Assembly (NCBI GenBank): GCA_013151365.1 | Contig: JAADIK010000021.1 | Coordinates: 1-38,956 of the forward strand | From: Deltaproteobacteria bacterium | GTDB lineage: Bacteria > Desulfobacterota > Desulfobulbia > Desulfobulbales > Desulfobulbaceae | Direction of reading: 5' to 3' | DNA: 38,956 nt | Part shown: piece after piece, positions 1 to 8,970 of the stretch | How positions within the stretch are numbered: the first letter of the stretch is position 1 | Layout of the letters: each line of letters opens with the position of its first letter | Program-made: the position numbers and the translations under genes | Notes under the pieces: model-generated | Told to the model about the DNA's origin: nothing | The model's input: only the letters and a program-made list of their open reading frames with translations | The model's database searches: none

Positions 1-2
1 TG

Positions 3-458
3 TATTCATCAATCGAAGAGGTGTACAGCCAAGCGGTTCTGGGCGTGCTTCGCTTCCCCTTCGTGGCCCAGCCGTTTCTGGAGGAGTGCCGCGATGTCCG
101 GGTCGTAATGCTGGGGGACACCGTGGACGCGTACCAGCGGCACAATCCGCACAACTTCCGCCATAATCTTCATTGCGGCGGCACCGGGTCGCCCTGGGAC
201 TTGAGCGTGGAGCAGGCCGAATTCTGCCATGAGGTCATGGCGCGGGCCGATTTTCCATATGCCCACATCGACTTGCTGATATCGCCCTCAGGCGATTTCC
301 GGCTCACGGAAATAAACCTGCGCGGCGGACTGCGCGGCGCCCGGCTTTGCCAGGATGATTATGATCGGGAGGTTGAGAAGATTCATGCCCGGCTCGTTGC
401 CGGCCGGTTGCAACATAGCGTTGCCGCACGAATAGAACAGAGAAAGGACCCCGGCTGA
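3..458 (+). CDS. ATP-grasp domain protein, C-terminal part (cut by window start)
   Basis: The frame is open from the first bases of the window, with no stop before the visible residues, so the 5' part lies outside. The remaining ~150 residues resemble the end of an ATP-grasp ligase. A segment reading HIDLLISPSGDFRLTEINLRG has the family's strand followed by an E-x-N metal-binding motif, after which the Gly/Arg-rich GGLRGAR would contact phosphates. ATP-grasp enzymes join a carboxylate to an amine or thiol through an acyl-phosphate. The substrate cannot be told from this fragment. The gene converges on dsrC with 97 bp between the two stop codons. The E-x-N motif and the fold-like spacing are visible; the family call is an inference and the substrate is unknown. 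Confidence 0.55.
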   Translation, partial: YSSIEEVYSQAVLGVLRFPFVAQPFLEECRDVRVVMLGDTVDAYQRHNPHNFRHNLHCGGTGSPWDLSVEQAEFCHEVMARADFPYAHIDLLISPSGDFRLTEINLRGGLRGARLCQDDYDREVEKIHARLVAGRLQHSVAARIEQRKDPG

Positions 459-493
459 TCGGTGATCAACACGATGGTTGTGGGTCCGGCTGG

Positions 494-527
494 AAAAAAA
501 GAGGAAGGTTGCCATGCAACCTTCCTC
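494..527 (-). terminator. Rho-independent terminator of dsrC
   Basis: A perfect 12-bp inverted repeat (arms 501-512 and 516-527, arm sequence GAGGAAGGTTGC) closes a 3-nt loop. On the minus strand it is followed directly by seven T residues (A-tract 494-500 on the plus strand). It starts about 29 bp past the dsrC stop. The U-tract exists only for minus-strand transcription, so it serves dsrC and not the gene entering from the left. Confidence 0.9.
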
Positions 528-555
528 GTAAACTTCAAGATGTCCTTGCTACTGA

Positions 556-879
556 TTAGACGCAACCAGTCGGTTTGGGCAGGCCGGCCATCTTACATGC
601 TCCCTTGCCAGGTCCGCTGGGGAACAGCTCGTAGATACGTTTCAGGGGGAAACCTGTGGTCTTGGAAAGGATACGTACCATCGGGGCAATGCCGTTCTTT
701 TTGTAGTACTCCTGGAGGGCATCGATGACTTTCTGGTGCTCATCGGTCAACTCACTGATTCCTTCAGTGCTTTTGACGTAATCGACCCAGCCTTCATCCC
801 ACTCGTCCATACCATTGGCGAGAAATCCGTCTTCATCAACATTATAGGATTTACCGTTGTGTTCGATAACTGCTGCCAT
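556..879 (-). CDS. dsrC: DsrC, sulfur-carrier (dissimilatory sulfite reductase partner)
   Basis: This is a 107-residue DsrC/TusE-family protein. In sulfite-reducing bacteria DsrC binds the DsrAB active site and carries the sulfur as a trisulfide between two cysteines of its flexible C-terminal arm. The arm here is complete: it ends GKGACKMAGLPKPTGCV, with Cys95 and the penultimate Cys106, eleven residues apart. That pattern separates true DsrC from TusE-like proteins, which have one cysteine. The length is typical. The start is firm: an AAGGAGG ribosome site lies five bases before the ATG. No dsrAB or dsrMKJOP genes are nearby. DsrC is often encoded alone, so this is not odd. It is a single-gene unit with its own promoter (943-971) and terminator (494-527), which suggests strong independent expression. 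Confidence 0.96.
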   Translation of the reverse strand: MAAVIEHNGKSYNVDEDGFLANGMDEWDEGWVDYVKSTEGISELTDEHQKVIDALQEYYKKNGIAPMVRILSKTTGFPLKRIYELFPSGPGKGACKMAGLPKPTGCV

Positions 880-942
880 GTTTTCCTCCTTGGTGCAAAG
901 TCATAATTGATTTGATTTTTCCCCTATAAACAGAGTGTGAAA

Positions 943-971
943 TATTTACTATAGCACAACTCCTTTGTCAA
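943..971 (-). promoter_or_regulatory. Predicted sigma-70 promoter of dsrC
   Basis: On the minus strand a perfect TTGACA (971-966) is followed, after a 17-bp spacer, by TAAATA (948-943). Transcription would start near 935 and leave a leader of about 55 nt ending in the AAGGAGG site. The -35 box is ideal and the -10 box is weak (3 of 6), so the upstream palindrome at 995-1014 may matter for control. Confidence 0.6.
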
Positions 972-994
972 GTATACGGCCTGTTTTTTTTAAA

Positions 995-1014
995 ATGAAT
1001 GGTCAATCATTCAT
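995..1014. promoter_or_regulatory. Palindromic operator candidate (ATGAATG-N6-CATTCAT)
   Basis: Two perfect 7-bp inverted arms are separated by six bases, about 24 bp upstream of the dsrC -35 box and 131 bp before the ppiD start. TGAATG/CATTCA half-sites are typical of TetR-family regulators, especially those of fatty-acid and acyl-CoA metabolism. That assignment is an inference from the sequence pattern alone, since no regulator gene is in the window. Confidence 0.4.
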
Positions 1015-1091
1015 GTTCCCGGTAAGCCTTGCATTTTTCACTGGCAAGTTAGCCCGATTTTAGGGTATTGATAGCCATCATTTTTAATTTT

Positions 1092-1106
1092 CGTACCACT
1101 GGTACG
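1092..1106. promoter_or_regulatory. Perfect 15-bp palindrome upstream of ppiD
   Basis: CGTACCA and TGGTACG flank a single central base, 39 bp before the ppiD start codon. The size and position fit a repressor operator. It could also be a small hairpin in the ppiD leader. No T-tract follows, so it is not a terminator. Confidence 0.35.
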
Positions 1107-1145
1107 TATTTGCCTTTTGTTTATTATTTAAGGAGCAGACAGATT

Positions 1146-3035
1146 ATGCTGACTATGTTACGGAAACAGGCCCAGTCCACGGTGATCCAGATCATGGTGC
1201 TGGCCATTATAATTGTCTTCGTCTTTTGGGGAGTCGGCACCAATTTCATGAACAAGCGCAACTCTGTTGCCGTGGTGAATGGAGAGGACATCCCGGTCCG
1301 GGATTTTCAGAGCAGCTATGACCGGGCACTGGAGAATTATCGTCAGCAATTCGGCGGTTCAATTCCCCGGGACATCCTCAAAAAAATGGACTTGAAACGC
1401 CAGGTCCTGGGCCAGCTCATCAGGGGGGAGCTGCTGCGGCAGGGCGGCCGTGCTATGGGGATTCCCGTCAGCAAGCTGGCCATCCAGCTGAAAATCAAGA
1501 ATATGCCTGTTTTTCAGCAAAACGGCCGGTTTGACATGAAACGCTACAAGGCCGTGCTGGCTCAGAACCGAATGACCCCGGCCTCGTTTGAAGAGGGCCT
1601 GCGTCACGACCTGCTGATCCAGCGGGTCAGCGACAGTATTCGCAGCTTCGCCCTGGTCGACGACAGCGAGGTACAAAGCCGGATCGATTATGCCAACGAG
1701 GAAGTGAAGCTGGCCTATGTCGTTATGAAGGGGGAGGATTTTCAGGACAAGGTTGAAGTGAAAGACAAGGATCTCGCGGCCTGGTACGAACGGCACAAGG
1801 AAGCTTATCTCCCCGAACCGCAGATCCGGCTCAAGTATCTCTACTTTGATTTTGACCGGTATATGAACAACATCAAGCTCGCCGACGGTGCGGTCAAAGC
1901 GCGGTACGAGGCGGAGAAGGCAAAATTCATAGTACCGGAGCAGCGTCATGCCCTCCATATCTTTTTCAAGGTCTCCCGGACGGCCGGCAACCAGGTGCGC
2001 GAGGCCGAGAAGAAGAAAGCGGAAGCGGTCTTGAAACTGGTCCGGGGCGGGATGGATTTTGCCGCGGCGGCCAGGAAATACTCCGAGGGACCGACCGCCG
2101 CCACCGGCGGCGACCTCGGCTTTTTCAGCCGCGGCCGGATGGTCAAGTCTTTTGACGATGTGGTTTTCAGCCTGAAGCCCGGCGAAATAAGCGGGGTTGT
2201 CGAGTCACCATTCGGCTATCATATCATCAAGCTGGTGGCGGTGCGGCCGGCATTCATCCGTTCCTTTGACCAGGTCAAGGGCGAAATAGCGGCCGCCATG
2301 AAGCGGCAGCAGGCGAAAGCGCAGGCGTTTAAACGCGCCTCCGCCGCCTATGAAGACATTATTCGTTCCGGCAGTCTCAAAAAGTACAGTCAGAGTAACA
2401 AGAGCGAGAAAGTCATCGAAACGGGTTATTTTACCCGCAGTGCGCCGCCGAAAACAATTGTCGCCGACCCGAAGTTTCTGCAGACGGCCTTTCGCCTGAA
2501 AAAGGGAGAACTCAGCTCCCTGGTCGAGACCGGCAAGGGCTATGCCATCCTGTTCGTCGATGATATCCGGGAGCCGGTGGTGCCCGCCCTGAAGACTGTC
2601 CGCGACCGGGTGGAGGCGGATTACCGGAAGGAAAAGGGGGTTGAGCTGGCCCGGCAGGCGGCCCGGTCCCTCTTGAAGGCGGCCCGCGAGAAGAAAGGAC
2701 TTGCCGCTGTCGTGAGCAAAACCGCCCGGCTGCAGGAGTCGGGTTATCTGAAACGTTCCGCCGCCGGAAACGGCATCCCGTCCCAGGTGGTTGTTCAGGC
2801 CTTTTCCCTGTCGTTGAAAAATCCTCTGCCCAAGGAACCGGTGGCCGTCGGCAGTGAATTTTATGTCTTTCAACTGAAAGAGAGACGGGAGGGGGCGGCG
2901 AAAATCAACGAAGCCCAACGTCGGCAGTTGAAAGCCCGGCTTCTGGCCTCGACCCAGAGCCGTCTGCTCATGGATTGGCTTGCGTATATGCAGAGCAAAT
3001 CCAAAATCTGGACCAATTCGCAGATCCTGCAGTAG
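1146..3035 (+). CDS. ppiD: PpiD-like membrane-anchored periplasmic foldase
   Basis: This 629-residue protein matches the PpiD/SurA-N family in length (about 620) and layout. There is one N-terminal membrane anchor (about residues 12-34, VIQIMVLAIIIVFVFWGVG), then a SurA-N/trigger-factor-like chaperone region (about 35-250). A parvulin rotamase domain follows (about 265-370), with GGDLGFFSRGRM and the closing SPFGYHIIKL typical of PpiC. A second, degenerate C-terminal segment lies at about 430-600. Such proteins sit in the inner membrane near the Sec exit and fold proteins entering the periplasm. The ATG at 1146 is preferred: it follows an AAGGAG site at 1130-1135 and begins just before the anchor. 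An in-frame extension upstream to 1068 would run through the 1092-1106 palindrome and lacks a ribosome site. The gene appears to be transcribed alone. Confidence 0.85.
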   Translation: MLTMLRKQAQSTVIQIMVLAIIIVFVFWGVGTNFMNKRNSVAVVNGEDIPVRDFQSSYDRALENYRQQFGGSIPRDILKKMDLKRQVLGQLIRGELLRQGGRAMGIPVSKLAIQLKIKNMPVFQQNGRFDMKRYKAVLAQNRMTPASFEEGLRHDLLIQRVSDSIRSFALVDDSEVQSRIDYANEEVKLAYVVMKGEDFQDKVEVKDKDLAAWYERHKEAYLPEPQIRLKYLYFDFDRYMNNIKLADGAVKARYEAEKAKFIVPEQRHALHIFFKVSRTAGNQVREAEKKKAEAVLKLVRGGMDFAAAARKYSEGPTAATGGDLGFFSRGRMVKSFDDVVFSLKPGEISGVVESPFGYHIIKLVAVRPAFIRSFDQVKGEIAAAMKRQQAKAQAFKRASAAYEDIIRSGSLKKYSQSNKSEKVIETGYFTRSAPPKTIVADPKFLQTAFRLKKGELSSLVETGKGYAILFVDDIREPVVPALKTVRDRVEADYRKEKGVELARQAARSLLKAAREKKGLAAVVSKTARLQESGYLKRSAAGNGIPSQVVVQAFSLSLKNPLPKEPVAVGSEFYVFQLKERREGAAKINEAQRRQLKARLLASTQSRLLMDWLAYMQSKSKIWTNSQILQ

Positions 3036-3277
3036 CGTCTTCAATCAACCGGCGGCCGGCCCTGCTTCCTGTCCTGCGCGAACAGGGCCGGCGCCTCTGC
3101 CGGCTAAGGCCGTGAGCGGCGGGCGTATCGCCGTCCTGCGGCCGGTAGCCGGCCTCCGGTTTCCCGCTCCGGCCTTCATCCCGGCTCCCTGACTGTTACT
3201 TTTTTGTTAAATAAAAAGGCGATCCGTGGTAATGTGTGACGATTGGTTTTTTTGGCTATTACTATCCCGGATGATTC

Positions 3278-6200
3278 ATGATCTCAGAAGAACAAGACCA
3301 CCAGAACGACATTGCCGCCTATGATACCCTTGCGCCCTTTGAACGTCATCTCCTGCAACTGATCTCCGTTATCTACGAACCGGTTTCGGTTTCTTTTCTG
3401 TTCAATTGCCTGGCCCGGCCCGATGCCCCTTTCCCGGACGAGCCCCGGCCGTCCAAAGATGAATTCCGGCTGATTATCTCCCGTCTGCACGCTGCCGGTC
3501 TGTTGAACGAGGGGAATCGCTGTCCTGCAACCCTGGCGGAACGGCTGACCAGGGAGGCGGTGAAAAACGGTCTGTTCGGCGAGCTGGCCGAGTTTGTCGA
3601 GCGGGAGGCCTCGGTTTCCTATATGTACGGCAAGCTGTCGACCCGCTGCTGGCGGGCCATGCGGCAGTTTCGTATCGGTGTCTACAGCGGCAATTTTGAT
3701 AAAATCGACCAGGCCCTTGCCTTCATTAACGAGCAGTGTACGGAACTGGCGGGCAAGGAGCCGCCGGCGGTTATCGTCGCTGCCAAGGACTTTGACGCCA
3801 AGTGGTTCGGCGGTCTGCCGCGCTCCATGCAGTTTTTTCTCCTGAATCAAATCTGTCATTACAGTGCTGAACATCTGCAACATTACGGGCCGGTGCTTGA
3901 ATATCTTGAAAAAGAATCGGCCATGGACCATGACCCTGACGAACTGGTGCCGTTCCATCGTCTGCTGGCAACGTATCTTCTCCTGCAGGGCCGTTTTGCC
4001 GATCTGCAGGGATTATTGCAGAAACACGGCGCTTCTTTCGAGGGGGCGGGTTTTCAGGGCACGCTTGCTTTTCTCCTCGGTGATACCGGCCGGGCCATTA
4101 CCCTGTATGAGCAGGATCTGAAGCTGCAACAGGAATATTCCGGCCGGCAGGACAATTTTTTCTTCGGCCTGCCGGGCCTGTTTTTCCTGCTGGCCCTGCT
4201 TGACCGGAACCAGGATGGAGACCGGGCCGCCATCCGCCGCCATATTGCGACCGTGATGGATTTATTCCGGGGCTGTCCCGAGGAGACCTCGTTTCGTTTT
4301 ATCGATGCGGTCGTCCGCTCGGCCGGCAGCGACATGCCAGACATGATGGTGCTCACCGAACAACTGAAAGCCGAAAATCGTTTTCCGACCACGCTGTTTG
4401 CCGTATTGTCACTGTACTGGATCGGGGTCGAGATCCCGGATGATTTTCAGGCGTCGCTCGTTACCCTCTATCAGGATGGGCTGGCCAATGATTTCCTGTG
4501 GCCGGCCATGGAGGCGGCCCGGCTGCTGGGCGAACTGGGGGACGGGAATGCAAAATACGGCGAGGCGGCGGAGGGGTTGCGCCGTGATCTTGGCTGCCGG
4601 ACCATCGTCAATATCATCGAACCGCAGGGTTCGTGGAAACACAGTCTGCAGGAGCTGATCAGTATTACCAGCCGGGTCCGCGAATCGGAACAGACCACCA
4701 GGCTTGTCTGGCTGGTTGATTACCGGGACGGTGTTCTGCAGATTACCCCGAAGGAGCAGATGAAGAAGGCCGACGGCGGCTGGAGTAAGGGCCGGTCCAT
4801 TGCCCTGAGCCGCCTGGCGGCCCCCGGGGAGCTGGATTTCCTGACCGCGCAGGATCGCCGCATCTGCTCCGCCCTGTGGCTGAACAGCGAGGTGTCGACG
4901 AAGATCAGCGGTTATTGCTTTGACCTGGATGTCGCCTTGCCGGCCATGGTCGGCCACCCCCTTATCTTTCTCGAAAAATCGGTTTATACCCCGGTTGAGT
5001 TGCTTGCCGGCGAGCCCGAGCTGCTGGTGGAGCAGCAGGGCAGCTTTCTTTTTATTCGTTTTACCCAGGATATCGGCGAGGGCAAGGTCGCCGTCTGGCA
5101 GGAAACCCCGACCCGTTTCCGGATTATTCTCGTTGATGACAATCATCGCCGGGTTGCGGGAATTACGGGGCGCGACGGTCTGCGGGTCCCCATGAGCGCC
5201 AGCCGGCAGGTCCTGGATGCCATCGGCAACATCGCCTCGTTTATGACCGTGCATTCATCCATCGGCATTGATTTGAAGAGCCAGCGGGCCGAGGTCGTCG
5301 AGGCCGATTCGACCATCCATGTCCACCTGATCCCCTATGGCACCGGTTTTCGCCTGGAGATGTTTGTCCAGCCTTTTTCCCGGGTCGGGCCGTATTTAAA
5401 GCCGGGCGTGGGCGTGGCCAATCTCATGGCCGAGGTCAACGGTCGTCGGCAGAAAACGCGGCGTAACCTCAAGCTGGAGGAAGAAAAGGCCAGGGAAGTC
5501 GAGGAAAGCTGCCCCATTCTTGATCTGGCCATTGACATGGAGGAGGAAAACGACCGGGAATGGCACCTGATCGACCCGGAAGAATGCCTCCAGATCCTGC
5601 TGGAGCTTGATGAAATCCGTGACCGGGTTATCCTGGAATGGCCGGAAGGAGAAAAGCTGGCCGTCTATCGCCAGGCCGGGGTCAACCAGCTGAACCTGAA
5701 CATCCGTACCAGCCAGCAGGATTGGTTCGCCCTGAGCGGCAGGCTGGAGATCGACCAGGACGAGGTCATCGAACTCAAAACGCTCCTTGAAAAGGTGCGG
5801 GCGGCGCACAGTCGTTTCATTCCCATGGGCGACGGCCAGTTTCTGGCCCTGACCCAGGAGTTTCGCAAACGCCTTGATGAACTGATCCTGGTAGCCGACA
5901 ACGAGGCGGCTGACAGCGGCGACGAACTGTTTGTTCATCCCCTGGCCGCCCTGGCGCTTGACGGTTTGACCACCAAGGCGAAGACCACGGTCGACGAGGG
6001 CTGGCGGCGACAACTGCGGTCCATCAAGGAAAGCCAGGAAATGGTGCCGGAGGTGCCCTCGACCCTGCAGGCGGAACTGCGGGACTATCAGATCGATGGC
6101 TTTGTCTGGATGACCAGACTGGCGCATCTCGGGATCGGCGCCTGCCTGGCCGACGACATGGGACTGGGCAAGACCTTGCAGACCCTGGCGGTTATCCTCC

Positions 6201-7444
6201 ACCTGACTCATAAGGGGCCTTCCCTGGTGGTGGCGCCGACTTCGGTCTGCATGAACTGGGAACACGAGATCAACCGTTTCGCGCCGACACTCAGAATTCA
6301 TTCCCTGAGCGGCGTTGACCGGCGGAATATGGTCAAGGGCCTGGGCAAATTTGATATCCTGATTACCAGCTACACCCTGTTGCAGCAGGAGGTCGAATTG
6401 CTGGAGGCGGTCCCCTGGCAGATCGTCGTTCTGGACGAGGGACAGTCGATCAAAAATTCCGCGACCAAGCGTTCCAAGGCGGCCATGAGGCTCAAGGGAA
6501 AATTTTGCCTGATTACCACCGGCACGCCGATTGAAAACCATCTCGGGGAACTCTGGAACCTGTTCCGGTTTATCAATCCCGGCCTGCTCGGATCGTATAA
6601 ACAGTTTAACGCCCGCTTCGGTATTCCCATCGAAAAGCATCATGACCGGGACGCCCGTATGAGGCTGAAGAAGATCATCCGGCCCTTTATGCTGCGCCGG
6701 ATCAAGTCCCAGGTGCTCGACGAGTTGCCGCCGCGCACCGAGGTGACCCTGCGGGTGGAGATGAGTCAGGAAGAGATTCATTTTTACGAGGCCATCAGGC
6801 GTCAGGCCCTGGAAAATATCGAAGGCAGCTCGGAGAAGTCCGGGCGCCACCTGCAGATATTGGCCGAGATCATGCGCTTGCGCCGGGCCTGCTGCAATCC
6901 CCGGCTGATCATGCCGGAAACCAAGATTCCCTCGAAAAAACTGGAAGTTTTCGCCGAACTCGTGGATGAACTGCTCGGCGGCCGCCATAAGGCCCTGGTT
7001 TTCAGCCAGTTTACCGGCCACCTGGCCCTGATCCGTGAATACCTTGACAACAAGGGGATTGTCTACAAATATCTTGACGGGACCACGCCGACCAGGGAGC
7101 GGCAGCAACAGGTCGAATCCTTTCAGGACGGCGAGGGCGATCTCTTCCTGATCAGTCTCAAGGCCGGCGGGCTGGGGCTGAACCTGACCGCTGCCGACTA
7201 TGTGATTCATATGGATCCCTGGTGGAATCCGGCGGTGGAGGACCAGGCCGCGGACCGGGCTCACCGGATCGGCCAGAAACGGCCGGTCACCGTGTACCGG
7301 CTGGTTACGGCCAATACCATTGAAGACAAAATCGTCCGCCTGCATCAGGAAAAACGGGACCTTGCCAATTCGCTGCTTGAGGGGGCCGATGTCAGCGCCC
7401 GGATCAGCGCCGCCGAATTGCTGGAGTTGATAAGAGAGAGCTAA
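3278..7444 (+). CDS. SNF2-family DEAD/DEAH-like ATPase with large N-terminal region
   Basis: This 1388-residue protein ends in a complete SNF2 motor. Motif I is at about 958-968 (LADDMGLGKTLQT). Motif II is at about 1052 and reads DEGQSIKN, where bacterial homologues usually have DEAQ. Motif III follows (TTGTPIENHLGELWNLF). The C-terminal helicase lobe has FSQFTGH, LISLKAGGLGLNLTAADYVI and DQAADRAHRIGQKRPV. Such proteins translocate on DNA or remodel nucleoprotein without unwinding. The first ~900 residues have no motif I recognise. They include a helical, tetratricopeptide-like part (about 100-450), a beta-rich middle and an acidic, charged stretch near 700-760. I see no SWIM zinc motif. Start: ATG with only a weak ribosome site; no better start is nearby. 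Bacterial SNF2 proteins occur in RNA-polymerase recycling (RapA) and in defence systems, but no defence partners are adjacent. Confidence 0.85.
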   Translation: MISEEQDHQNDIAAYDTLAPFERHLLQLISVIYEPVSVSFLFNCLARPDAPFPDEPRPSKDEFRLIISRLHAAGLLNEGNRCPATLAERLTREAVKNGLFGELAEFVEREASVSYMYGKLSTRCWRAMRQFRIGVYSGNFDKIDQALAFINEQCTELAGKEPPAVIVAAKDFDAKWFGGLPRSMQFFLLNQICHYSAEHLQHYGPVLEYLEKESAMDHDPDELVPFHRLLATYLLLQGRFADLQGLLQKHGASFEGAGFQGTLAFLLGDTGRAITLYEQDLKLQQEYSGRQDNFFFGLPGLFFLLALLDRNQDGDRAAIRRHIATVMDLFRGCPEETSFRFIDAVVRSAGSDMPDMMVLTEQLKAENRFPTTLFAVLSLYWIGVEIPDDFQASLVTLYQDGLANDFLWPAMEAARLLGELGDGNAKYGEAAEGLRRDLGCRTIVNIIEPQGSWKHSLQELISITSRVRESEQTTRLVWLVDYRDGVLQITPKEQMKKADGGWSKGRSIALSRLAAPGELDFLTAQDRRICSALWLNSEVSTKISGYCFDLDVALPAMVGHPLIFLEKSVYTPVELLAGEPELLVEQQGSFLFIRFTQDIGEGKVAVWQETPTRFRIILVDDNHRRVAGITGRDGLRVPMSASRQVLDAIGNIASFMTVHSSIGIDLKSQRAEVVEADSTIHVHLIPYGTGFRLEMFVQPFSRVGPYLKPGVGVANLMAEVNGRRQKTRRNLKLEEEKAREVEESCPILDLAIDMEEENDREWHLIDPEECLQILLELDEIRDRVILEWPEGEKLAVYRQAGVNQLNLNIRTSQQDWFALSGRLEIDQDEVIELKTLLEKVRAAHSRFIPMGDGQFLALTQEFRKRLDELILVADNEAADSGDELFVHPLAALALDGLTTKAKTTVDEGWRRQLRSIKESQEMVPEVPSTLQAELRDYQIDGFVWMTRLAHLGIGACLADDMGLGKTLQTLAVILHLTHKGPSLVVAPTSVCMNWEHEINRFAPTLRIHSLSGVDRRNMVKGLGKFDILITSYTLLQQEVELLEAVPWQIVVLDEGQSIKNSATKRSKAAMRLKGKFCLITTGTPIENHLGELWNLFRFINPGLLGSYKQFNARFGIPIEKHHDRDARMRLKKIIRPFMLRRIKSQVLDELPPRTEVTLRVEMSQEEIHFYEAIRRQALENIEGSSEKSGRHLQILAEIMRLRRACCNPRLIMPETKIPSKKLEVFAELVDELLGGRHKALVFSQFTGHLALIREYLDNKGIVYKYLDGTTPTRERQQQVESFQDGEGDLFLISLKAGGLGLNLTAADYVIHMDPWWNPAVEDQAADRAHRIGQKRPVTVYRLVTANTIEDKIVRLHQEKRDLANSLLEGADVSARISAAELLELIRES

Positions 7445-7491
7445 TGCTGGCGATGCCCACAACCCAAATCAACTTCCAGCGTATCTGTTTC

Positions 7492-7643
7492 CAGGCTGTT
7501 AGGTTATAGGCTGTAGGCTGTTAGACTGTAGGCTGTTAGGGTAGGGCTAATAGCCTTCAGCCTAAGCAACCTGCTGGTTTTACATAAATAAAACATGATC
7601 AATTTTCTTGTTTTTTTATGACGGAAATTCAGGAGTAAGGCAC
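7492..7643 (+). repeat. Intergenic repeat, copy A (inverted partner at 15635-15787)
   Basis: The left part holds degenerate 7-8-bp tandem units of the type AGGCTGTT/AGGCTGTA. The right part (about 7533-7643) is unique-looking, AT-rich sequence. That ~111-bp right part matches the reverse complement of the DNA after leuB with about 10 mismatches and one gap by eye, roughly 90% identity. Copy A ends at GTAAGGCAC, four bases before the hisD start codon, so it supplies the likely ribosome-binding site of hisD. Confidence 0.85.
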
Positions 7644-7647
7644 GAAG

Positions 7648-8964
7648 ATGATTATTCGGACAGTACATGTTGATACCGAGGCGGGGCAGGAACTGGTCAG
7701 AAAACTGCGCGACAGGTTCAGTTTTGCGGATAACGACTGCCGGAACGCGGTGACGGAGATCCTGGACCGGGTGCGGCGGGAAGGTGACGCGGCCGTTGCC
7801 GCCTATGGCGCCCGGTTCGATGCGCCCGGGATGACGGTTGAAAAGCTGCGGGTCACGGAAGATGAATTCGTCCGGGCCGAGGCCGGGGCGGACGACGACT
7901 TCCGCCGGACCCTGAGTTTCGCGGCCGGGCGGATTCGCGCCTTCCATGAGCGGGAGATGGAGGATTCCTGGCTCTTGACCCGTGACGACGGTACCGTGAC
8001 CGGGCGGCTGGTGCGGCCCGTGGATTCGGCCGGACTCTATGTCCCCGGAGGGCAGGGCGGTTCAACCCCCCTGGTCTCCTCGGTCCTGATGAACGGGATT
8101 CCCGCCGCCATTGCCGGGGTCGGCCGCCGGGTCATGGCGACCCCGCCCGACCGGGAAGGTAATATCAGCCCGGCCCTGCTGCTGGCGGCCCGGGAGGTCG
8201 GGATTACCGAGGTCTACAAGGCCGGATCGGCTTGGGCCATCGGGGCCTTCGCCTTCGGCACGCAGTCGATTCCGGCGGTCGATGTCATTGTCGGCCCGGG
8301 CAATCAGTTCGTCACCGAGGCCAAGCGGCAGGTCATGGGCCGGGTGCGCATCGACATGATCGCCGGGCCCAGCGAGGTCCTTATCGTGGCCGATGAGGAG
8401 GCCGATCCGGCCTTTGTCGCCGCCGACATGCTGGCCCAGGCCGAGCACGATCCCCAGGCCCTGGCCCTGCTGGTCACCACGAGCGAGGCCCTGGCGGCGC
8501 AGGTCGTGGTCGAGCTGGAGAACCAGGTCGCGCAGCTCGACCGCCGGGACATTGCCCGGACCTCCCTGGAGAAGAGAGGGGCGGTCCTTGTTGTTGCCGA
8601 CGTCGGGCAGGCGATCGAGCTGGCCAACGAGATCGCCATCGAGCATCTGGAGCTGCAGGTTCGGGAACCCTGGCAATGGCTGGCCCGCGTTCGTCATGCC
8701 GGCGCCGTTTTTCTCGGTCCCTATACACCGGAGGCGGCCGGTGATTACGTGGCCGGCCCCAACCATGTACTGCCGACCATGGGTACGGCCCGCATCTCAT
8801 CGGCCCTGGGCGTGGAAACCTTTCTCAAGAAAAGCTCGATCATCTCCTATTCGCGCCAGGCCCTAATAAATGATGCGGAGCATATTCAGCGCCTGGCCGC
8901 CCTCGAGGGGTTGACCGCTCATGGCCGGTCGGTCGCCGTCCGGGTCGAGAAGAGCCGGGGGTGA
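7648..8964 (+). CDS. hisD: Histidinol dehydrogenase
   Basis: This 438-residue enzyme catalyses the last two steps of histidine synthesis, the NAD-dependent four-electron oxidation of L-histidinol to L-histidine. Its length is normal (about 430). Family landmarks are visible: GPGNQFVTEAKRQV, IAGPSEVLIVAD, the zinc/substrate motif QAEHDPQA and the second catalytic motif AIEHLELQ. The ATG at 7648 follows an AGGAG/AAGG stretch that lies inside repeat copy A, so repeat DNA has become part of the gene's start region. rsmG begins six bases past the stop, implying co-transcription. No other his genes are present, so the pathway is dispersed in this genome. Confidence 0.97.
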   Translation: MIIRTVHVDTEAGQELVRKLRDRFSFADNDCRNAVTEILDRVRREGDAAVAAYGARFDAPGMTVEKLRVTEDEFVRAEAGADDDFRRTLSFAAGRIRAFHEREMEDSWLLTRDDGTVTGRLVRPVDSAGLYVPGGQGGSTPLVSSVLMNGIPAAIAGVGRRVMATPPDREGNISPALLLAAREVGITEVYKAGSAWAIGAFAFGTQSIPAVDVIVGPGNQFVTEAKRQVMGRVRIDMIAGPSEVLIVADEEADPAFVAADMLAQAEHDPQALALLVTTSEALAAQVVVELENQVAQLDRRDIARTSLEKRGAVLVVADVGQAIELANEIAIEHLELQVREPWQWLARVRHAGAVFLGPYTPEAAGDYVAGPNHVLPTMGTARISSALGVETFLKKSSIISYSRQALINDAEHIQRLAALEGLTAHGRSVAVRVEKSRG

Positions 8965-8970
8965 GCTGCT

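Noticed and set aside
5396-7462. 688-codon open frame on the minus strand
   Set aside because: It lies entirely opposite the SNF2 gene, whose motifs are unmistakable. It is an artefact of strong third-position G/C bias and has no recognisable domain.
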